A stretch of 64,000 nucleotides of DNA from Pseudomonas poae (GTDB taxonomy: Bacteria; Pseudomonadota; Gammaproteobacteria; Pseudomonadales; Pseudomonadaceae), in the NCBI RefSeq assembly GCF_001439785.1, contig NZ_JYLI01000012.1, forward strand, positions 62,001 through 126,000. Direction: 5' to 3'. Shown one piece after another: positions 34,457 to 44,430 of the stretch; position 1 is the first letter of the stretch, and every line of letters begins with the position of its first letter. Under the pieces are notes generated by a model. The model was given only the letters and a program-made list of their open reading frames with translations, did not search any database and was not told the DNA's origin. Made by a program: the position numbers and the translations under genes.

Positions 34457-34960
34457 ATGACTCAAGTCAAACTGACCACCAACCACGGTGACATCGTCAT
34501 CGAGCTGAACGCCGAGAAAGCGCCGATCACCGTCGCCAACTTCATCGAGTACGTAAAGGCCGGCCACTACGAAAACACAGTTTTCCACCGCGTCATCGGC
34601 AACTTCATGATCCAGGGCGGCGGTTTCGAGCCAGGCATGAAAGAGAAAAAAGACAAGCGCCCGAGCATCCAGAACGAAGCGGACAACGGCCTCTCCAACG
34701 ACAAGTACACCGTCGCCATGGCGCGTACCATGGAGCCGCATTCGGCCTCCGCGCAGTTCTTCATCAACGTCGCCGACAACGCTTTCCTCAACCACAGCGG
34801 CAAGAACGTGCAGGGCTGGGGCTACGCCGTGTTCGGCAAGGTCACCGAAGGCACTGACGTTGTCGACAAGATCAAAGGCGTGTCCACCACCTCCAAGGCC
34901 GGTCACCAGGACGTTCCAGCAGAAGACGTGATCGTCGAGAAAGCCGAGATCGTTGGGTGA
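34457..34960 (+). CDS. ppiB: Peptidyl-prolyl cis-trans isomerase B (cyclophilin)
   Basis: A 167-aa cytoplasmic cyclophilin that speeds proline isomerisation in folding proteins. Active-site signature [19 protein letters not shown], followed by [20 protein letters not shown]. No signal peptide, so the cytosolic type. ATG 34457 was taken rather than the GTG two codons earlier. Its TGA overlaps the GTG start of lpxH by three bases, a conserved pairing in Pseudomonas. Confidence 0.96.
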   Translation: MTQVKLTTNHGDIVIELNAEKAPITVANFIEYVKAGHYENTVFHRVIGNFMIQGGGFEPGMKEKKDKRPSIQNEADNGLSNDKYTVAMARTMEPHSASAQFFINVADNAFLNHSGKNVQGWGYAVFGKVTEGTDVVDKIKGVSTTSKAGHQDVPAEDVIVEKAEIVG

Positions 34961-35706
34961 TATTGCTGATTTCAGATTTGCATCTGGAAGGGGAGCGCCC
35001 GGACATTACCCGGGCGTTTCTGGATCTGCTCCACGGCCGCGCCCGTGGCGCCCAGGCGTTGTACATTCTGGGGGACTTCTTTGAAGCCTGGATTGGCGAC
35101 GATGGGATGACGCCGTTCCAGCGCTCCATTGGCGAGGCGCTGCGCGAACTGAGCGACAGCGGCACCGCAATTTTTATCATGCACGGCAACCGCGATTTCC
35201 TGCTCGGCAAGGCGTTCTGCAAACTGGCAGGCGCCCGACTGCTCAAGGACCCGAGTGTCGTGCAGTTGTACGGCGAGCCCGTGCTGTTGATGCACGGCGA
35301 CAGCCTCTGCACCCGTGACCTTGGCTATATGAAGCTGCGGCGTATCCTGCGTAACCCTGTCGTGTTGTTTGTGCTGCGCCATCTGCCGCTGCGCAGCCGC
35401 CACAAACTGGCGCGCAAGCTGCGCAGTGAAAGCCGCGCGCAAACACGGATGAAGGCCAACGACATTGTCGATGTCACCCCCGACGAAGTGCCGCGGGTGA
35501 TGCAGCAGTTCGGCGTACGCACGTTGGTCCACGGCCACACGCACCGCCCCGCTATCCACAAGTTGCAGATTGGCGATCAAGCGGCCAGGCGCATTGTGTT
35601 GGGGGACTGGGACAGGCAAGGCTGGGCGTTGCAGGTCGATGAGCAAGGGTTTGCGCTGGCGGCGTTTGATTTTGTAAACCCACAGCTGGCCCTGCCAGGT
35701 GCATAA
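34957..35706 (+). CDS. lpxH: UDP-2,3-diacylglucosamine diphosphatase
   Basis: A 249-aa peripheral inner-membrane metallophosphatase that makes 2,3-diacylglucosamine 1-phosphate (lipid X) in lipid A synthesis. The calcineurin-like metal-binding motifs stand in order: [37 protein letters not shown] and HGHTHRP. It starts with GTG overlapping the ppiB stop (GTGA). Length matches the family (~240 aa). Confidence 0.97.
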   Translation: MILLISDLHLEGERPDITRAFLDLLHGRARGAQALYILGDFFEAWIGDDGMTPFQRSIGEALRELSDSGTAIFIMHGNRDFLLGKAFCKLAGARLLKDPSVVQLYGEPVLLMHGDSLCTRDLGYMKLRRILRNPVVLFVLRHLPLRSRHKLARKLRSESRAQTRMKANDIVDVTPDEVPRVMQQFGVRTLVHGHTHRPAIHKLQIGDQAARRIVLGDWDRQGWALQVDEQGFALAAFDFVNPQLALPGA

Positions 35707-35730
35707 ACCGCAGACGACACTGATCAAATT

Positions 35731-35817
35731 GTAGGAGCTGGCTTGCCTGCGATGCAGACACCTCGGTACAGCAGATGCCCCGAGGTGATGCTATCGCGGG
35801 CAAGCCCGCTCCCACAG
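35731..35817. repeat. REPIN (paired inverted REP sequences)
   Basis: GTAGGAGCTGGCTTGCCTGC at the left and GCGGGCAAGCCCGCTCCCAC at the right, with an inner hairpin CACCTCGG..CCGAGGTG. This is the classical P. fluorescens REP type. It lies between the convergent lpxH and emrB-like genes and may protect or separate the two transcripts. Confidence 0.88.
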
Positions 35818-35842
35818 TTGCCGGCATTCCAATCCTTGCAGA

Positions 35843-37372
35843 TCAGTGCCCGGACGCCTGCGGCCCGGCCTTGGCGCCGAACGGCGGTTTGGCCAGCCAC
35901 ACCACCAGCATCAACGCCACGAACAGCCAGCCCATCAGCGTGAAGTAATCCACGGTGGACATCATGTACGCCTGGCTGGTGACGACCTGGTCAAGTTGCG
36001 CATAGGCTTTCTGCCCTGCCCCGCCAAGCGCCTGCAACGCATCACGGGTGGTCGAGTCGTAAGTGTTGATGCTCTCGCTCAGGTAGGCATGGTGCTGGTC
36101 CGCCCGGCGAATCCAGATCCAGGTGGTGAGCGATGCCGCGAAGCTGCCGCCAAGGGTTCGCAGGAAGGTCGCAAGCCCCGCGCCGTCGGCAATCTGACTC
36201 GGTGGCAGGTCGGACATCAGGATGGTCAGCGTCGGCATGAAGAACAGCGCCACGCCAATGCCCATGAACAACTGCACCAGCGCGATGTGCGTGAAATCCA
36301 CCTCGTTGGTGAAGCCCGCACGCATGAAACAGCTCAGCCCCATGGCCAGAAACGACAGCGCCGCCAGCAGACGCAGGTCGAACTTGTTCGCGTATTTGCC
36401 CACGAACGGCGACATCAGTACCGGCAGGATCCCAATCGGCGCCACCGCCAGGCCCGCCCAGGTGGCGGTGTAGCCCATCTGGGTCTGCAGCCACTGCGGC
36501 AGGATCAGGTTGATACCGAAGAAAGCGGCATAGCCCCCGATCATCACGATGGTGCCGATCCGAAAGTTGCGGTAGGCGAACAGCCTCAGATTAACCACCG
36601 GGTGCTTGTCAGTCATTTCCCAGATCACGAAAAACGCCAGGGCAACCGCCGAGATCACCGACCCGATGATGATGAAGTTGGATTCGAACCAGTCCAGGTT
36701 GTTGCCCTTGTCGAGGATGATCTGCAAGGCGCCGACACCAACGATCAAACTCAGCAAACCGATGTAATCCATCGGCTGATAGCTGGTCTCCACCGGCCGC
36801 TTCTTCAACTGTGCACGCACCACGATCACTGCAAAGATGCCCAGTGGCACGTTGATGAAAAAGATCCATGGCCAGCTGTAGCTGTCCGTGATCCAGCCGC
36901 CAAGGATAGGGCCGGCAATCGGCGCCACCACCGTCACCATCGCCAATAACGCCAGGGCCATGCCACGCCTGGCGGGCGGATAGACTGCAATCAGCAAGGT
37001 CTGGGTCATCGGGTACAACGGCCCCGCGACCAGCCCCTGCACCACACGAAACGCAATCAGCTCCGGCATCGAGGTGGAAATACCACACAGGAACGAGGCC
37101 AGCGCAAACAGCACTGTTGCCCACAAAAACAGCTTTACCTCGCCAAAACGCCGGCTCAACCAGCCGGTGAGCGGCAAGGCAATCGCGTTGCTCACCGCAA
37201 ACGAGGTGATCACCCAGGTGCCCTGCTCCGAACTCACGCCAAGGTTGCCGGAGATGGTCGGCAGCGCCACGTTGGCGATAGTGGTGTCGAGCACCTGCAT
37301 GAAGGTCGCCAGCGACAGGCCAATGGTGGCCATCAGCAGGCTGGGCGGCGTGAAGGAGGCGTTATTGCTCAT
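35843..37372 (-). CDS. EmrB-type DHA2 multidrug transporter
   Basis: A 509-aa 14-helix MFS drug:H+ antiporter. Motifs: MQVLDTTIANVALPTISGNL (helix 1), WVITSFAVSNAIALPLTGWLSRRFGEVKLFL (motif A) and FRVVQGLVAGPLYPMTQTLL (motif B). The DNA context makes it the inner-membrane pump of a tripartite system: the fusion protein gene precedes it (stop and start share one base, TGATG) and an outer-membrane factor gene lies further upstream. Regulated by the first gene of the operon, a MarR repressor. Confidence 0.93.
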   Translation of the reverse strand: MSNNASFTPPSLLMATIGLSLATFMQVLDTTIANVALPTISGNLGVSSEQGTWVITSFAVSNAIALPLTGWLSRRFGEVKLFLWATVLFALASFLCGISTSMPELIAFRVVQGLVAGPLYPMTQTLLIAVYPPARRGMALALLAMVTVVAPIAGPILGGWITDSYSWPWIFFINVPLGIFAVIVVRAQLKKRPVETSYQPMDYIGLLSLIVGVGALQIILDKGNNLDWFESNFIIIGSVISAVALAFFVIWEMTDKHPVVNLRLFAYRNFRIGTIVMIGGYAAFFGINLILPQWLQTQMGYTATWAGLAVAPIGILPVLMSPFVGKYANKFDLRLLAALSFLAMGLSCFMRAGFTNEVDFTHIALVQLFMGIGVALFFMPTLTILMSDLPPSQIADGAGLATFLRTLGGSFAASLTTWIWIRRADQHHAYLSESINTYDSTTRDALQALGGAGQKAYAQLDQVVTSQAYMMSTVDYFTLMGWLFVALMLVVWLAKPPFGAKAGPQASGH

Positions 37373-38574
37373 CAGCGTTGCGCTGCCTTGGGAGCAGCGA
37401 CGCTGTTGTCATGGATCAACTGACTGATCATGGCATCGGCTTCGGCCAGTTGGCGGTCATACACGTTGGTGGTGAACGTCGCCTTCTGCGGCGCCTGCTG
37501 CGCGAGTACCGGGCCGCTCTTGTCGTGCAGGTCGACATTGACCACGGTGCTCAAACCCACGCGCAGCGGATGTTGGGCCAGCTCTTCGGCATTGATATGA
37601 ATGCGCACCGGCACCCGTTGCACGATCTTGATCCAGTTGCCGGTGGCGTTCTGCGCCGGCAGCAGGGCGAACGCACTCCCGGTGCCAGCACCGAGGCTGT
37701 CGACGGTGCCGCTGTATTTGACATCGCTGCCGTAGATATCCGACTCGATGTCCACCGGCTGGCCGATGCGCATGTCGCGCAGTTGGGTTTCCTTGAAGTT
37801 GGCGTCGATCCACAGCTGATTCAGCGGGATCACCGCCATCAACGAGGTACCGGGCTGCACACGCTGGCCCAGTTGCACGGTGCGCTTGGCCACGTAGCCG
37901 GTGACCGGCGCGATCAAGGTGCTGCGTGCATTGCTCAGGTAGGCCTGGCGCAGTTGCGCGGCGGCGGCTTGTACATCCGGGTGGGAAGAAATCACCGTGT
38001 CATCCACCAGGGCGTTGCTGGTCTTGAGCTGTTGCTCGAGGTTGGTCAGGGCATTTTTTGCGGCGGTCAGGCTATCACGGGCGTGGGACAGTTCTTCCTG
38101 GGAAATCGCCCCGCCCTGGGCCAGCGTCTTGCGACGGTTGTAGTTGTCCTGAGCGGTTTGCACGTCGGCTTTCTGCGCGTTGACCTGGGCTTTCATGCCG
38201 TCGACATTGCTGTACAACCCACGCACCTGGCGCACGGTGCGAGCCAGGTTGGCCTGGGCACTTTGCAGGCCGACGGCGGCGTCGTTAGGGTCGAAGTTAA
38301 TCAGCACCTGGCCTTCGTGGACCAGGTCGCCATCGTCGGCGCCGATGCTGACCACGGTGCCAGTGACCAGCGGGGTGATTTCCACCACGTTGCCGTTCAC
38401 ATAGGCGTCGTCGGTGCTTTCATTGAAGCGCCCGAAAAATTCATACCAGCCCCACACGCCCAGGGCGCCGAGGATCACGATCAGCGCCAGGCCGATCAGC
38501 AGGATCCTGCGCTTGCGCGGATTGCTGTCGGTGTTGGGTTGCTCTGTTGCGTTGCTGTTTTGGGCAGTGGCCAT
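37372..38574 (-). CDS. EmrA/HlyD-type membrane-fusion protein
   Basis: A 400-aa adaptor anchored by one N-terminal helix (RILLIGLALIVILGALGVWGW), followed by the lipoyl-type segment YVNGNVVEITPLVTGTVVSI, a long alpha-hairpin (~residues 90-210) and STLIAPVTGYVAKRTVQLGQ. These are standard EmrA features. It links the EmrB-like pump to the outer-membrane factor. RBS AGGT precedes its ATG; 15 bases separate it from the outer-membrane factor gene. Confidence 0.93.
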   Translation of the reverse strand: MATAQNSNATEQPNTDSNPRKRRILLIGLALIVILGALGVWGWYEFFGRFNESTDDAYVNGNVVEITPLVTGTVVSIGADDGDLVHEGQVLINFDPNDAAVGLQSAQANLARTVRQVRGLYSNVDGMKAQVNAQKADVQTAQDNYNRRKTLAQGGAISQEELSHARDSLTAAKNALTNLEQQLKTSNALVDDTVISSHPDVQAAAAQLRQAYLSNARSTLIAPVTGYVAKRTVQLGQRVQPGTSLMAVIPLNQLWIDANFKETQLRDMRIGQPVDIESDIYGSDVKYSGTVDSLGAGTGSAFALLPAQNATGNWIKIVQRVPVRIHINAEELAQHPLRVGLSTVVNVDLHDKSGPVLAQQAPQKATFTTNVYDRQLAEADAMISQLIHDNSVAAPKAAQR

Positions 38575-38589
38575 TACAAATACCTCACA

Positions 38590-40041
38590 TTATTCCGTGC
38601 GTGCAGCGGGGGTGGTCGAGGCCACGTCTGCGGCGCTGTAGCCGCCACCCAGGGCTTGCATCAATTGAATCGACAGATCGATCTGCGCAGCCTTCAGGCT
38701 GGCCAGTTGACGTTGGGACTGGAGCAATTGCTGCTCGATGCTCAGCACATCCAGGTAATTGCCGATGCCTGAGCTGTAGCGTTGCAGCCCGGTGTCGTAG
38801 GACTGCCGGGCGATGTCCGCCGCGTGTTGCTGGGCCTGGATCTGCCGCGCGGTGTCACGCAGTTGCGCGAGCGTGCTGCCGATATCGCCCAGGGCCTGCA
38901 CCAGGGTTTTGTTGTACTGGGCCACAGCCAGGTCGTAATCGGCATCGCGCGCATCGAGGTCGGCGCGCAGGCGGCCGCCGTCGAAAATCGGCAGCGAGAT
39001 CGTCGGCGCAATGTTGAAGAAGCGGCTGGCCGAACCGAACATCGCATCGCCCAACAACGACTCGGCCCCGGCACTCGCGCTCAGGTTGAGGTTGGGGTAG
39101 AAGCGCGTCTTGCTGGCGGCAACGTCCTTGCTCGCAGCTTCAACCCGCCAGCGCGCGGCGATCAGGTCGGGGCGACGGCCGAGCAGCTCGGCAGGCAGCA
39201 CCGACGGCACGGCGACAGCGGCGGGTTGCAACACGGCGGGACGGGCCAGTTCATTGCCACGGTCCGGGCCTTTGCCGAGCAACACGGCAAGAGCGATCCT
39301 GGCGCTCTGCAGCTGTTTTTCCGCATCGATCAATTGCGATTGGGAGCTGGCTTCCAGGCTTTCGGTCTGCTGGTACTGGTACTCGCTGTCGATCCCGGAG
39401 TTCAGGCGGCGCTGGCTCAGGTCGAGCATCTGGCGGGTGCGCTTGAGATCGTCATTGGCCAGGTCACGCACGATATGCGCCTGGCCCAGGTCGCTGTAAG
39501 CCTTGGCCACATTGGCGGCCAGGGTCAGGCGCGCGGCCTGCTGGTCGACTTCGGCGGCACGTGCCTGACCCAGGGCGGCTTCCCACGCGGCACGCTGGCC
39601 GCCCCACAGATCAAAGGTGTAATTGAAGCTGGCGCCGATGTTGCGCACGGTCGAATAGGCATCGCCCTCGCCGCGCGGGTCCTGGTCACGGGCCAGGCGC
39701 GAGCGGCTCACGCCGGCGCTGGCATCCACGGTCGGCAGGCGCGCGGCATTGGCCGCATAGGCGGCTGCTTCGGCCTGGTGAGCGCGGGCGCTGGCCACTT
39801 GCATGTCCGGGCTGTTGCGCAGGGCTTCCTGAATCAGGCCGTCCAGCTGCGGGTCGCCGAGGCTTTTCCACCAGTCGGCCGCCGGCCAGGCCGCGCTCGA
39901 CAACTTCACCCCGGCGAGAGACTTGCCGGTTTGCAGGGTATTGGCGTCGAGGCGCCGGCCCTGGGTGTCGAGGCCGCTGTAGTTGGCGCAACCGGCCATG
40001 CTCATGGCTACCAGCACCAGGCATAACGCACGTGTGTTCAT
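38590..40041 (-). CDS. NodT-family outer-membrane efflux lipoprotein
   Basis: A 483-aa RND/EmrAB-type outer-membrane factor. The N-terminus MNTRALCLVLVAMSMAGCAN has a lipobox (MAGC), so the mature protein is lipid-anchored at Cys18. Typical NodT elements follow: AWPAADWWKSLGDPQLDGLIQEAL and two coiled-coil repeats. Its ATG overlaps the marR stop by 4 bases. Confidence 0.93.
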   Translation of the reverse strand: MNTRALCLVLVAMSMAGCANYSGLDTQGRRLDANTLQTGKSLAGVKLSSAAWPAADWWKSLGDPQLDGLIQEALRNSPDMQVASARAHQAEAAAYAANAARLPTVDASAGVSRSRLARDQDPRGEGDAYSTVRNIGASFNYTFDLWGGQRAAWEAALGQARAAEVDQQAARLTLAANVAKAYSDLGQAHIVRDLANDDLKRTRQMLDLSQRRLNSGIDSEYQYQQTESLEASSQSQLIDAEKQLQSARIALAVLLGKGPDRGNELARPAVLQPAAVAVPSVLPAELLGRRPDLIAARWRVEAASKDVAASKTRFYPNLNLSASAGAESLLGDAMFGSASRFFNIAPTISLPIFDGGRLRADLDARDADYDLAVAQYNKTLVQALGDIGSTLAQLRDTARQIQAQQHAADIARQSYDTGLQRYSSGIGNYLDVLSIEQQLLQSQRQLASLKAAQIDLSIQLMQALGGGYSAADVASTTPAARTE

Positions 40042-40511
40042 TCTGTACCTACCCGCTGGATGACGATGGCGTCACCCGCTGCAACGAGGATTTTCTTGAG
40101 GATTCTTTCGAGGGTCTGCAATTCGCCGGGCTCCAGGGCGCCGGCCAGCTCGTTCATCGATTGCGCGCCGATGTGCGGCAGCATGTCCGCCAGGCGCTGG
40201 CCTTCTTCAGTGAGCACCAGCCGAACCTGGCGCCGGTCCTGCTCGGAACGCTGCCTCGCCAACAAGCCCTTTTGCTCCAGGCGGTCGAGCATGCGGGTCA
40301 TCGAGCCGCTGTCCAGCGACAGGTTGCGGCACAGCTCGGCCGGGGTATCGACGTCGAACTGGGCAATGATGATCAACACCTTGAACTGCGCGGCGGTGAC
40401 GCCGTGGGGTTCCATATGGGTGTCGATGATGCGGTCCTTGAGCAGCGCCGCCCGGCCCAGCAGCAGGCCGAGATGGCAGTGGCGAAAGCTGTCAGGGGTG
40501 AAGTGAGTCAT
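40038..40511 (-). CDS. MarR-family transcriptional regulator of the efflux operon
   Basis: A 157-aa repressor with the MarR winged helix: LCRNLSLDSGSMTRMLDRLEQKGLLARQRSEQDRRQVRLVLTEEGQ (residues ~60-106), including the conserved DRR wing. First gene of a marR-OMF-emrA-emrB operon, an EmrR-like arrangement in which the repressor is inactivated by a phenolic or other exported compound. Two near-identical palindromic sites lie 15-70 bases upstream of its start and are probably its operators. Confidence 0.93.
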   Translation of the reverse strand: MTHFTPDSFRHCHLGLLLGRAALLKDRIIDTHMEPHGVTAAQFKVLIIIAQFDVDTPAELCRNLSLDSGSMTRMLDRLEQKGLLARQRSEQDRRQVRLVLTEEGQRLADMLPHIGAQSMNELAGALEPGELQTLERILKKILVAAGDAIVIQRVGTE

Positions 40512-40525
40512 TGGAAGTCACCTTA

Positions 40526-40580
40526 TTACTGCCTAGGCAGCGAATGTGTGACGAGATGTTACTGCTTAGGCAGCGAATGT
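40526..40580 (-). promoter_or_regulatory. Two tandem MarR operator candidates
   Basis: Two 22-base copies, at 40526-40547 and 40559-40580, that differ at one base: TTACTG followed by CCTAGGCAGCGAATGT or CTTAGGCAGCGAATGT. Each holds a palindromic core (TGCCTAGGCA, TGCTTAGGCA). They lie 33 bases apart, about three helical turns, so proteins bound to both would face the same side. They cover the region just upstream of the marR start. Confidence 0.7.
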
Positions 40581-40645
40581 CAAATGGAATTATTAGCTTG
40601 CTTGGTATCGAGCCGATATGTGGCTGAAATGCCATCATCCGTGAA

Positions 40646-40726
40646 AGGGCTCGCTCCCGATGCCGGTGTGTCAGCCACAGATATGCTGACTGATACACCG
40701 CTATCGGGAGCAAGCCCCCTTCCACA
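40646..40726. repeat. REPIN between divergent/convergent units
   Basis: Inverted halves AAGGGCTCGCTCCCGATG and TATCGGGAGCAAGCCCCCTT around an inner inverted repeat (GTGTGTCAG / CTGACTGATACAC). It lies just after the tamB stop. It belongs to the same GGGAGC..GCCCCC REP type as the element at 49508. Confidence 0.8.
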
Positions 40727-40746
40727 CTTTTTGGTTGAGTAAAGAC

Positions 40747-43700
40747 TTAGAAATCGCGCTTGTAGAAGATGTCCAACGAGCTGGCCACGCCGGTCGCTAC
40801 TTCCAGGTACACCTTCTTGCTCAGCAGGTAGCGCAAGGCGATGGTATTGGCCGGCTCGAACACGCCCACCCCGTAACGCAGGCTCAGCTTCTCGTTGATC
40901 TTGCCACTGGCGACCACGGCGGTCTTGTTGCCGGCGCCCTGGGTGTCGAGGTCAAAATCCTGAATGCCCAGCTTATTGGCAATGTCGGTGGTGACCCCGG
41001 AGCTGCCCATCAAGCCCAGGCCCAGCGCTGCTTCGGCGAGCATGTTGTTGTCTTCGCCGTTGTTGGTGCGCGAACGCCCCAGCACCAGATAGGACAGCGC
41101 ATCCTCCTGAGCCATGGCCGGCTCGGAGAAGATCTGCGTGGTCGGCTGCTCGGCGCTGCCGCTCAAACGAATACCGGCCGTCACCGTTCGCGAGGCCTCG
41201 GTGGTGACGCGTACCGCTTCGATATCCAGGAACGGTTGGTCCAGCGGCCCTGCGAACAACAGCCGCGCACGCCGCACATTGAGACGCTGCCCATAAGCGC
41301 GGTAGCGGCCGTCGTTGAGCCACAGTTCGCCGCGGGTGTCCAGGTTGTCGCCGATATGCACATGGCCCTGGACCTTGGCGGTGAGGCCGAAGCCGGCGAA
41401 GTTGAGCTTGTCTTCGCCGACCTCCACATCGATATCCATGGCCATCGCCATCGGCGGCTTGCCCTCTTCGGTCTGGCTGCCGACGATCACCGTGTCATCG
41501 GAGACCTTGACCGTGGACGGCGGCAACTCGCGCACGGTGATGTCGCCACGGGGGATATGGACCTTGCCGGCAACCGCCAGCTTGTCGTTCTTGAGAGTGA
41601 TCTTCAGGTCGGGCGCCACTTCCAGCACCGCGTAAGGCTCGACCGTCACCGGCAACTGTGAGCCGGTCAGGCTGAGGTCGACCGCCAGCGCCTGGCCCCA
41701 GTCGATCTGCCCCTTGAGGTTGCCCTGTCCGGCCTTGCCACTGCGCCAGCCACCGTTGAGCTGCACGCTTTCGCCGGCTATCAGCGCTTGCACGTTGAGG
41801 TTTTCAAGACTGAGGGGCAGTTCCGGCCCGGAGATTTCGCCACCCACCAGATTGACGCTGCCGTTGACCAGGGGCGCAAGCAAGCCGCCGGAAATGCGGC
41901 CGTTGCCGTTGAGCTTGCCGGTAAGTGTTTCCACCATCGGCACGAATGGCCGCGCCACCGCCAGGTCCAGGCCAGTGAGGTTGAAGTTGCCGGTGATCGG
42001 CTTGTTGGCAGGCAATGGATTGATTTGGGCCTGCAACAACAGCTCACCCAGCTTGCCGCCACGGAAATTCAGCTGGGTGTCGATGCGCTTGGGGTTAAGG
42101 GTGGTTTCCAGCTTGAGGGTGTCATAGGGAAAATCCAGCCATTGGGCCTTGTCCTTGACACGCAAGGTGCCGCCACTGGCGTCCACGGAGACCACGCCCC
42201 TGGGGCCGCTTTCTGGAAGATCGAGCTGCACGTCGGCGTTGAGCCTGCCCTGCCAGGCAAAATCCTTGGGCAAAAACGCGGCCAGGCTGTCGATCGGAAA
42301 TTGCTTGAGGTGGTAGCGCAGCTTGGGCTCGGGCATCAGGCGCTGATCTTCGCCGCACAGGCTGGCGCCGCCGGAGACCCAGCAATGGGCGGCAAAGGTC
42401 AGCTTGCCGTCGGCCAGCCGCTCGATTTTCGCCGGAGCCTGCAGCCGCCAGTCCTGGCCACCGGCTTGCACGTCGCCGCTGGCCAGGCGCCCACGCCAGT
42501 TGCCTTTATCGAGGTTGCCGTCCAGCGCGAGCGCCAGCTTGACCAGCGGGCCGACGAGGTCCAACTGGACTTTCTGGCTCTTGATATCGCCTTGGGCACT
42601 GGCGGCAAGCGTGCCCACCTGGGTCTCGCCGCTTTGGATGCCGCTGCCCTTGAGGTCGATCTTCGCGCGCTGGGCGTTATCCAATGTAGCGTCGAGATTG
42701 AGGCTTTGCAGGCGGTTATCGGCGAATGCCAGTTGCTGGCCCTTGAGACCAAGCTTGCCTTGCGGCGCGTTCAAGGTGCCGGCCACGTCGAGCCGGCCGT
42801 TGAGCTGGCCGCGCAATTGCGGCCACAGCTGGGCCAGGCGCGACAGCTTGATGTCGACCTGGCCGGCGAGGCGCTGTTGCAGGCTGCCGCTGCCGTTGAT
42901 GCGGTTGTCGCCCAGGCGGATATCCAGGTTGGCGAGGGTCCATTGCTCGCCCGCGCCTTCGGCCTTGGTGGCGAACACGGCGGTTTGCCCGCGCAGTTGG
43001 CCTTTGAGGTTGAGGTCGGCGTCGAGCTTGAGTTGATCGTTCTTGAACTCGCCCTTGCTGCGCAGTGGCCCGGCCAGTGTGCCGGGCAATTCAGCGACCC
43101 AGAACGCGGGGTTCAGCGCCGATAGATCCAGCGCGGTGTCCCAGGCGATGCCATCGGCGAACTGCAGGTTGAGATGGCCTTCAGCCTTACCCTGCCCTGC
43201 GGCGAGCTTCAGTTCGGGCAGGAACACTTGCGTGAGATCACCACTGAACGGCGTGACCACCGTGAATTTGCCCGCAGGCCCATTGAGGTCGGCCTTGAGG
43301 TTGCCCAGGTAGTTGCCGTCTTTATAGGAGATTTCGCCGTTGAAGGTATGCAAGGTGACCTGCGGTTCATCGATCAGCGGGTAAAGGCGATGCCAGGGGA
43401 AGTCCAGCCAGTCGATTTTGGCGTCGGCACTCAAGCCTTGTTGCCAGTTCAGGTTGGCGCTGAGCTTGAGACTCTGTTTATCGCCGGCGTTCAGATCAAG
43501 GCCGGCGATCTGCGCGCCGCTGGCGTCGACCTTGCCTTGCAGCAGAAGATCCACCGGTCCTTTTTGCGCAGGCAGTATGGCTTTACCAAGCAGTTGGTAA
43601 CCGCTTTTGAGGTCACCCCTGGCGGTGACATCCAGCTGATTGAGTTGCAAGGTATCGGGCAGATCAGCGCTAGGCTTGAAGCTGTCTGATGTGATGCGCA

Positions 43701-44430
43701 CCTGTGCCGGCAGGTTTTCTTCCAGCGGTTGCAGCTCGCCGGTGAGCCTGGCCGGCAGGTAACCGCTGCTGTCGGCATCAAGCTTCAGGGTTTTAAGCAG
43801 ATCGCCGTCGACCTTCAACGCAACCGTCCACGGCACGCCACCGGGCGCGTACGGCAGGCTGAGGTTGCCGGTGGCGTTCAAGGGCCAGTCGCCGGCAGGC
43901 TGCAGCAGCCCGGCGAGGTCGAGTACCAGGCCGTCGCGCTCCAGGTGCGCCGAGTCGATGCGCATGCCTGCGGCGGTCCAGTGTGCCGCCAACTGCAGCC
44001 CTTTGAGCTGCTCGCTGCCATTGAACAACAGGCTACCGACGCGTACCTCACCGAGCTTCAGAGCCACGGGCAACTTCAGATCCGGCAACGCGATAGGCCC
44101 GCTGCTCGTTTCGCCGCTTGGCGCAAACTGCAGGCTCACCTGCTCTACATCCAGTTGATCGATGCACAGAGTCATACGCAGAAGGCAAGTTGGCGACCAA
44201 GCCAGCATCGGCGCATCCAGTTCGACGCGGCTGGAGCCCTGCTGCCACAGCAGATGATCGGCACGCCACTGGCCGCCCAACCGGCCCTGAAAATTCTCCA
44301 CGCTCAGTCCCGGCACTTGGCCGAGGGCCCAACGACTGCCACCCTGCGTGCCCACTACTGTCCACAGAGCCAGCACCATCAAGGCGAGGACAGCGATCAA
44401 CGCAAGCCCCGCTATTTTCAAACCACGCAT
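40747..44430 (-). CDS. tamB: Translocation and assembly module subunit TamB
   Basis: A 1227-aa inner-membrane-anchored periplasm-spanning protein with one N-terminal helix (IAGLALIAVLALMVLALWTVV). A very long stretch of repeated amphipathic beta strands follows, many with DLNLKGQLRG-like patterns, and the C-terminal DUF490/TamB domain (LAEAALGLGLMGSSGVTTDI; final KVYLEVATGVASSLDIFYKR). It works with TamA in outer-membrane protein insertion and phospholipid transport to the outer membrane. Start at ATG 44430 shares one base with the tamA stop; a GTG one codon upstream is possible. Confidence 0.95.
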   Translation of the reverse strand: MRGLKIAGLALIAVLALMVLALWTVVGTQGGSRWALGQVPGLSVENFQGRLGGQWRADHLLWQQGSSRVELDAPMLAWSPTCLLRMTLCIDQLDVEQVSLQFAPSGETSSGPIALPDLKLPVALKLGEVRVGSLLFNGSEQLKGLQLAAHWTAAGMRIDSAHLERDGLVLDLAGLLQPAGDWPLNATGNLSLPYAPGGVPWTVALKVDGDLLKTLKLDADSSGYLPARLTGELQPLEENLPAQVRITSDSFKPSADLPDTLQLNQLDVTARGDLKSGYQLLGKAILPAQKGPVDLLLQGKVDASGAQIAGLDLNAGDKQSLKLSANLNWQQGLSADAKIDWLDFPWHRLYPLIDEPQVTLHTFNGEISYKDGNYLGNLKADLNGPAGKFTVVTPFSGDLTQVFLPELKLAAGQGKAEGHLNLQFADGIAWDTALDLSALNPAFWVAELPGTLAGPLRSKGEFKNDQLKLDADLNLKGQLRGQTAVFATKAEGAGEQWTLANLDIRLGDNRINGSGSLQQRLAGQVDIKLSRLAQLWPQLRGQLNGRLDVAGTLNAPQGKLGLKGQQLAFADNRLQSLNLDATLDNAQRAKIDLKGSGIQSGETQVGTLAASAQGDIKSQKVQLDLVGPLVKLALALDGNLDKGNWRGRLASGDVQAGGQDWRLQAPAKIERLADGKLTFAAHCWVSGGASLCGEDQRLMPEPKLRYHLKQFPIDSLAAFLPKDFAWQGRLNADVQLDLPESGPRGVVSVDASGGTLRVKDKAQWLDFPYDTLKLETTLNPKRIDTQLNFRGGKLGELLLQAQINPLPANKPITGNFNLTGLDLAVARPFVPMVETLTGKLNGNGRISGGLLAPLVNGSVNLVGGEISGPELPLSLENLNVQALIAGESVQLNGGWRSGKAGQGNLKGQIDWGQALAVDLSLTGSQLPVTVEPYAVLEVAPDLKITLKNDKLAVAGKVHIPRGDITVRELPPSTVKVSDDTVIVGSQTEEGKPPMAMAMDIDVEVGEDKLNFAGFGLTAKVQGHVHIGDNLDTRGELWLNDGRYRAYGQRLNVRRARLLFAGPLDQPFLDIEAVRVTTEASRTVTAGIRLSGSAEQPTTQIFSEPAMAQEDALSYLVLGRSRTNNGEDNNMLAEAALGLGLMGSSGVTTDIANKLGIQDFDLDTQGAGNKTAVVASGKINEKLSLRYGVGVFEPANTIALRYLLSKKVYLEVATGVASSLDIFYKRDF

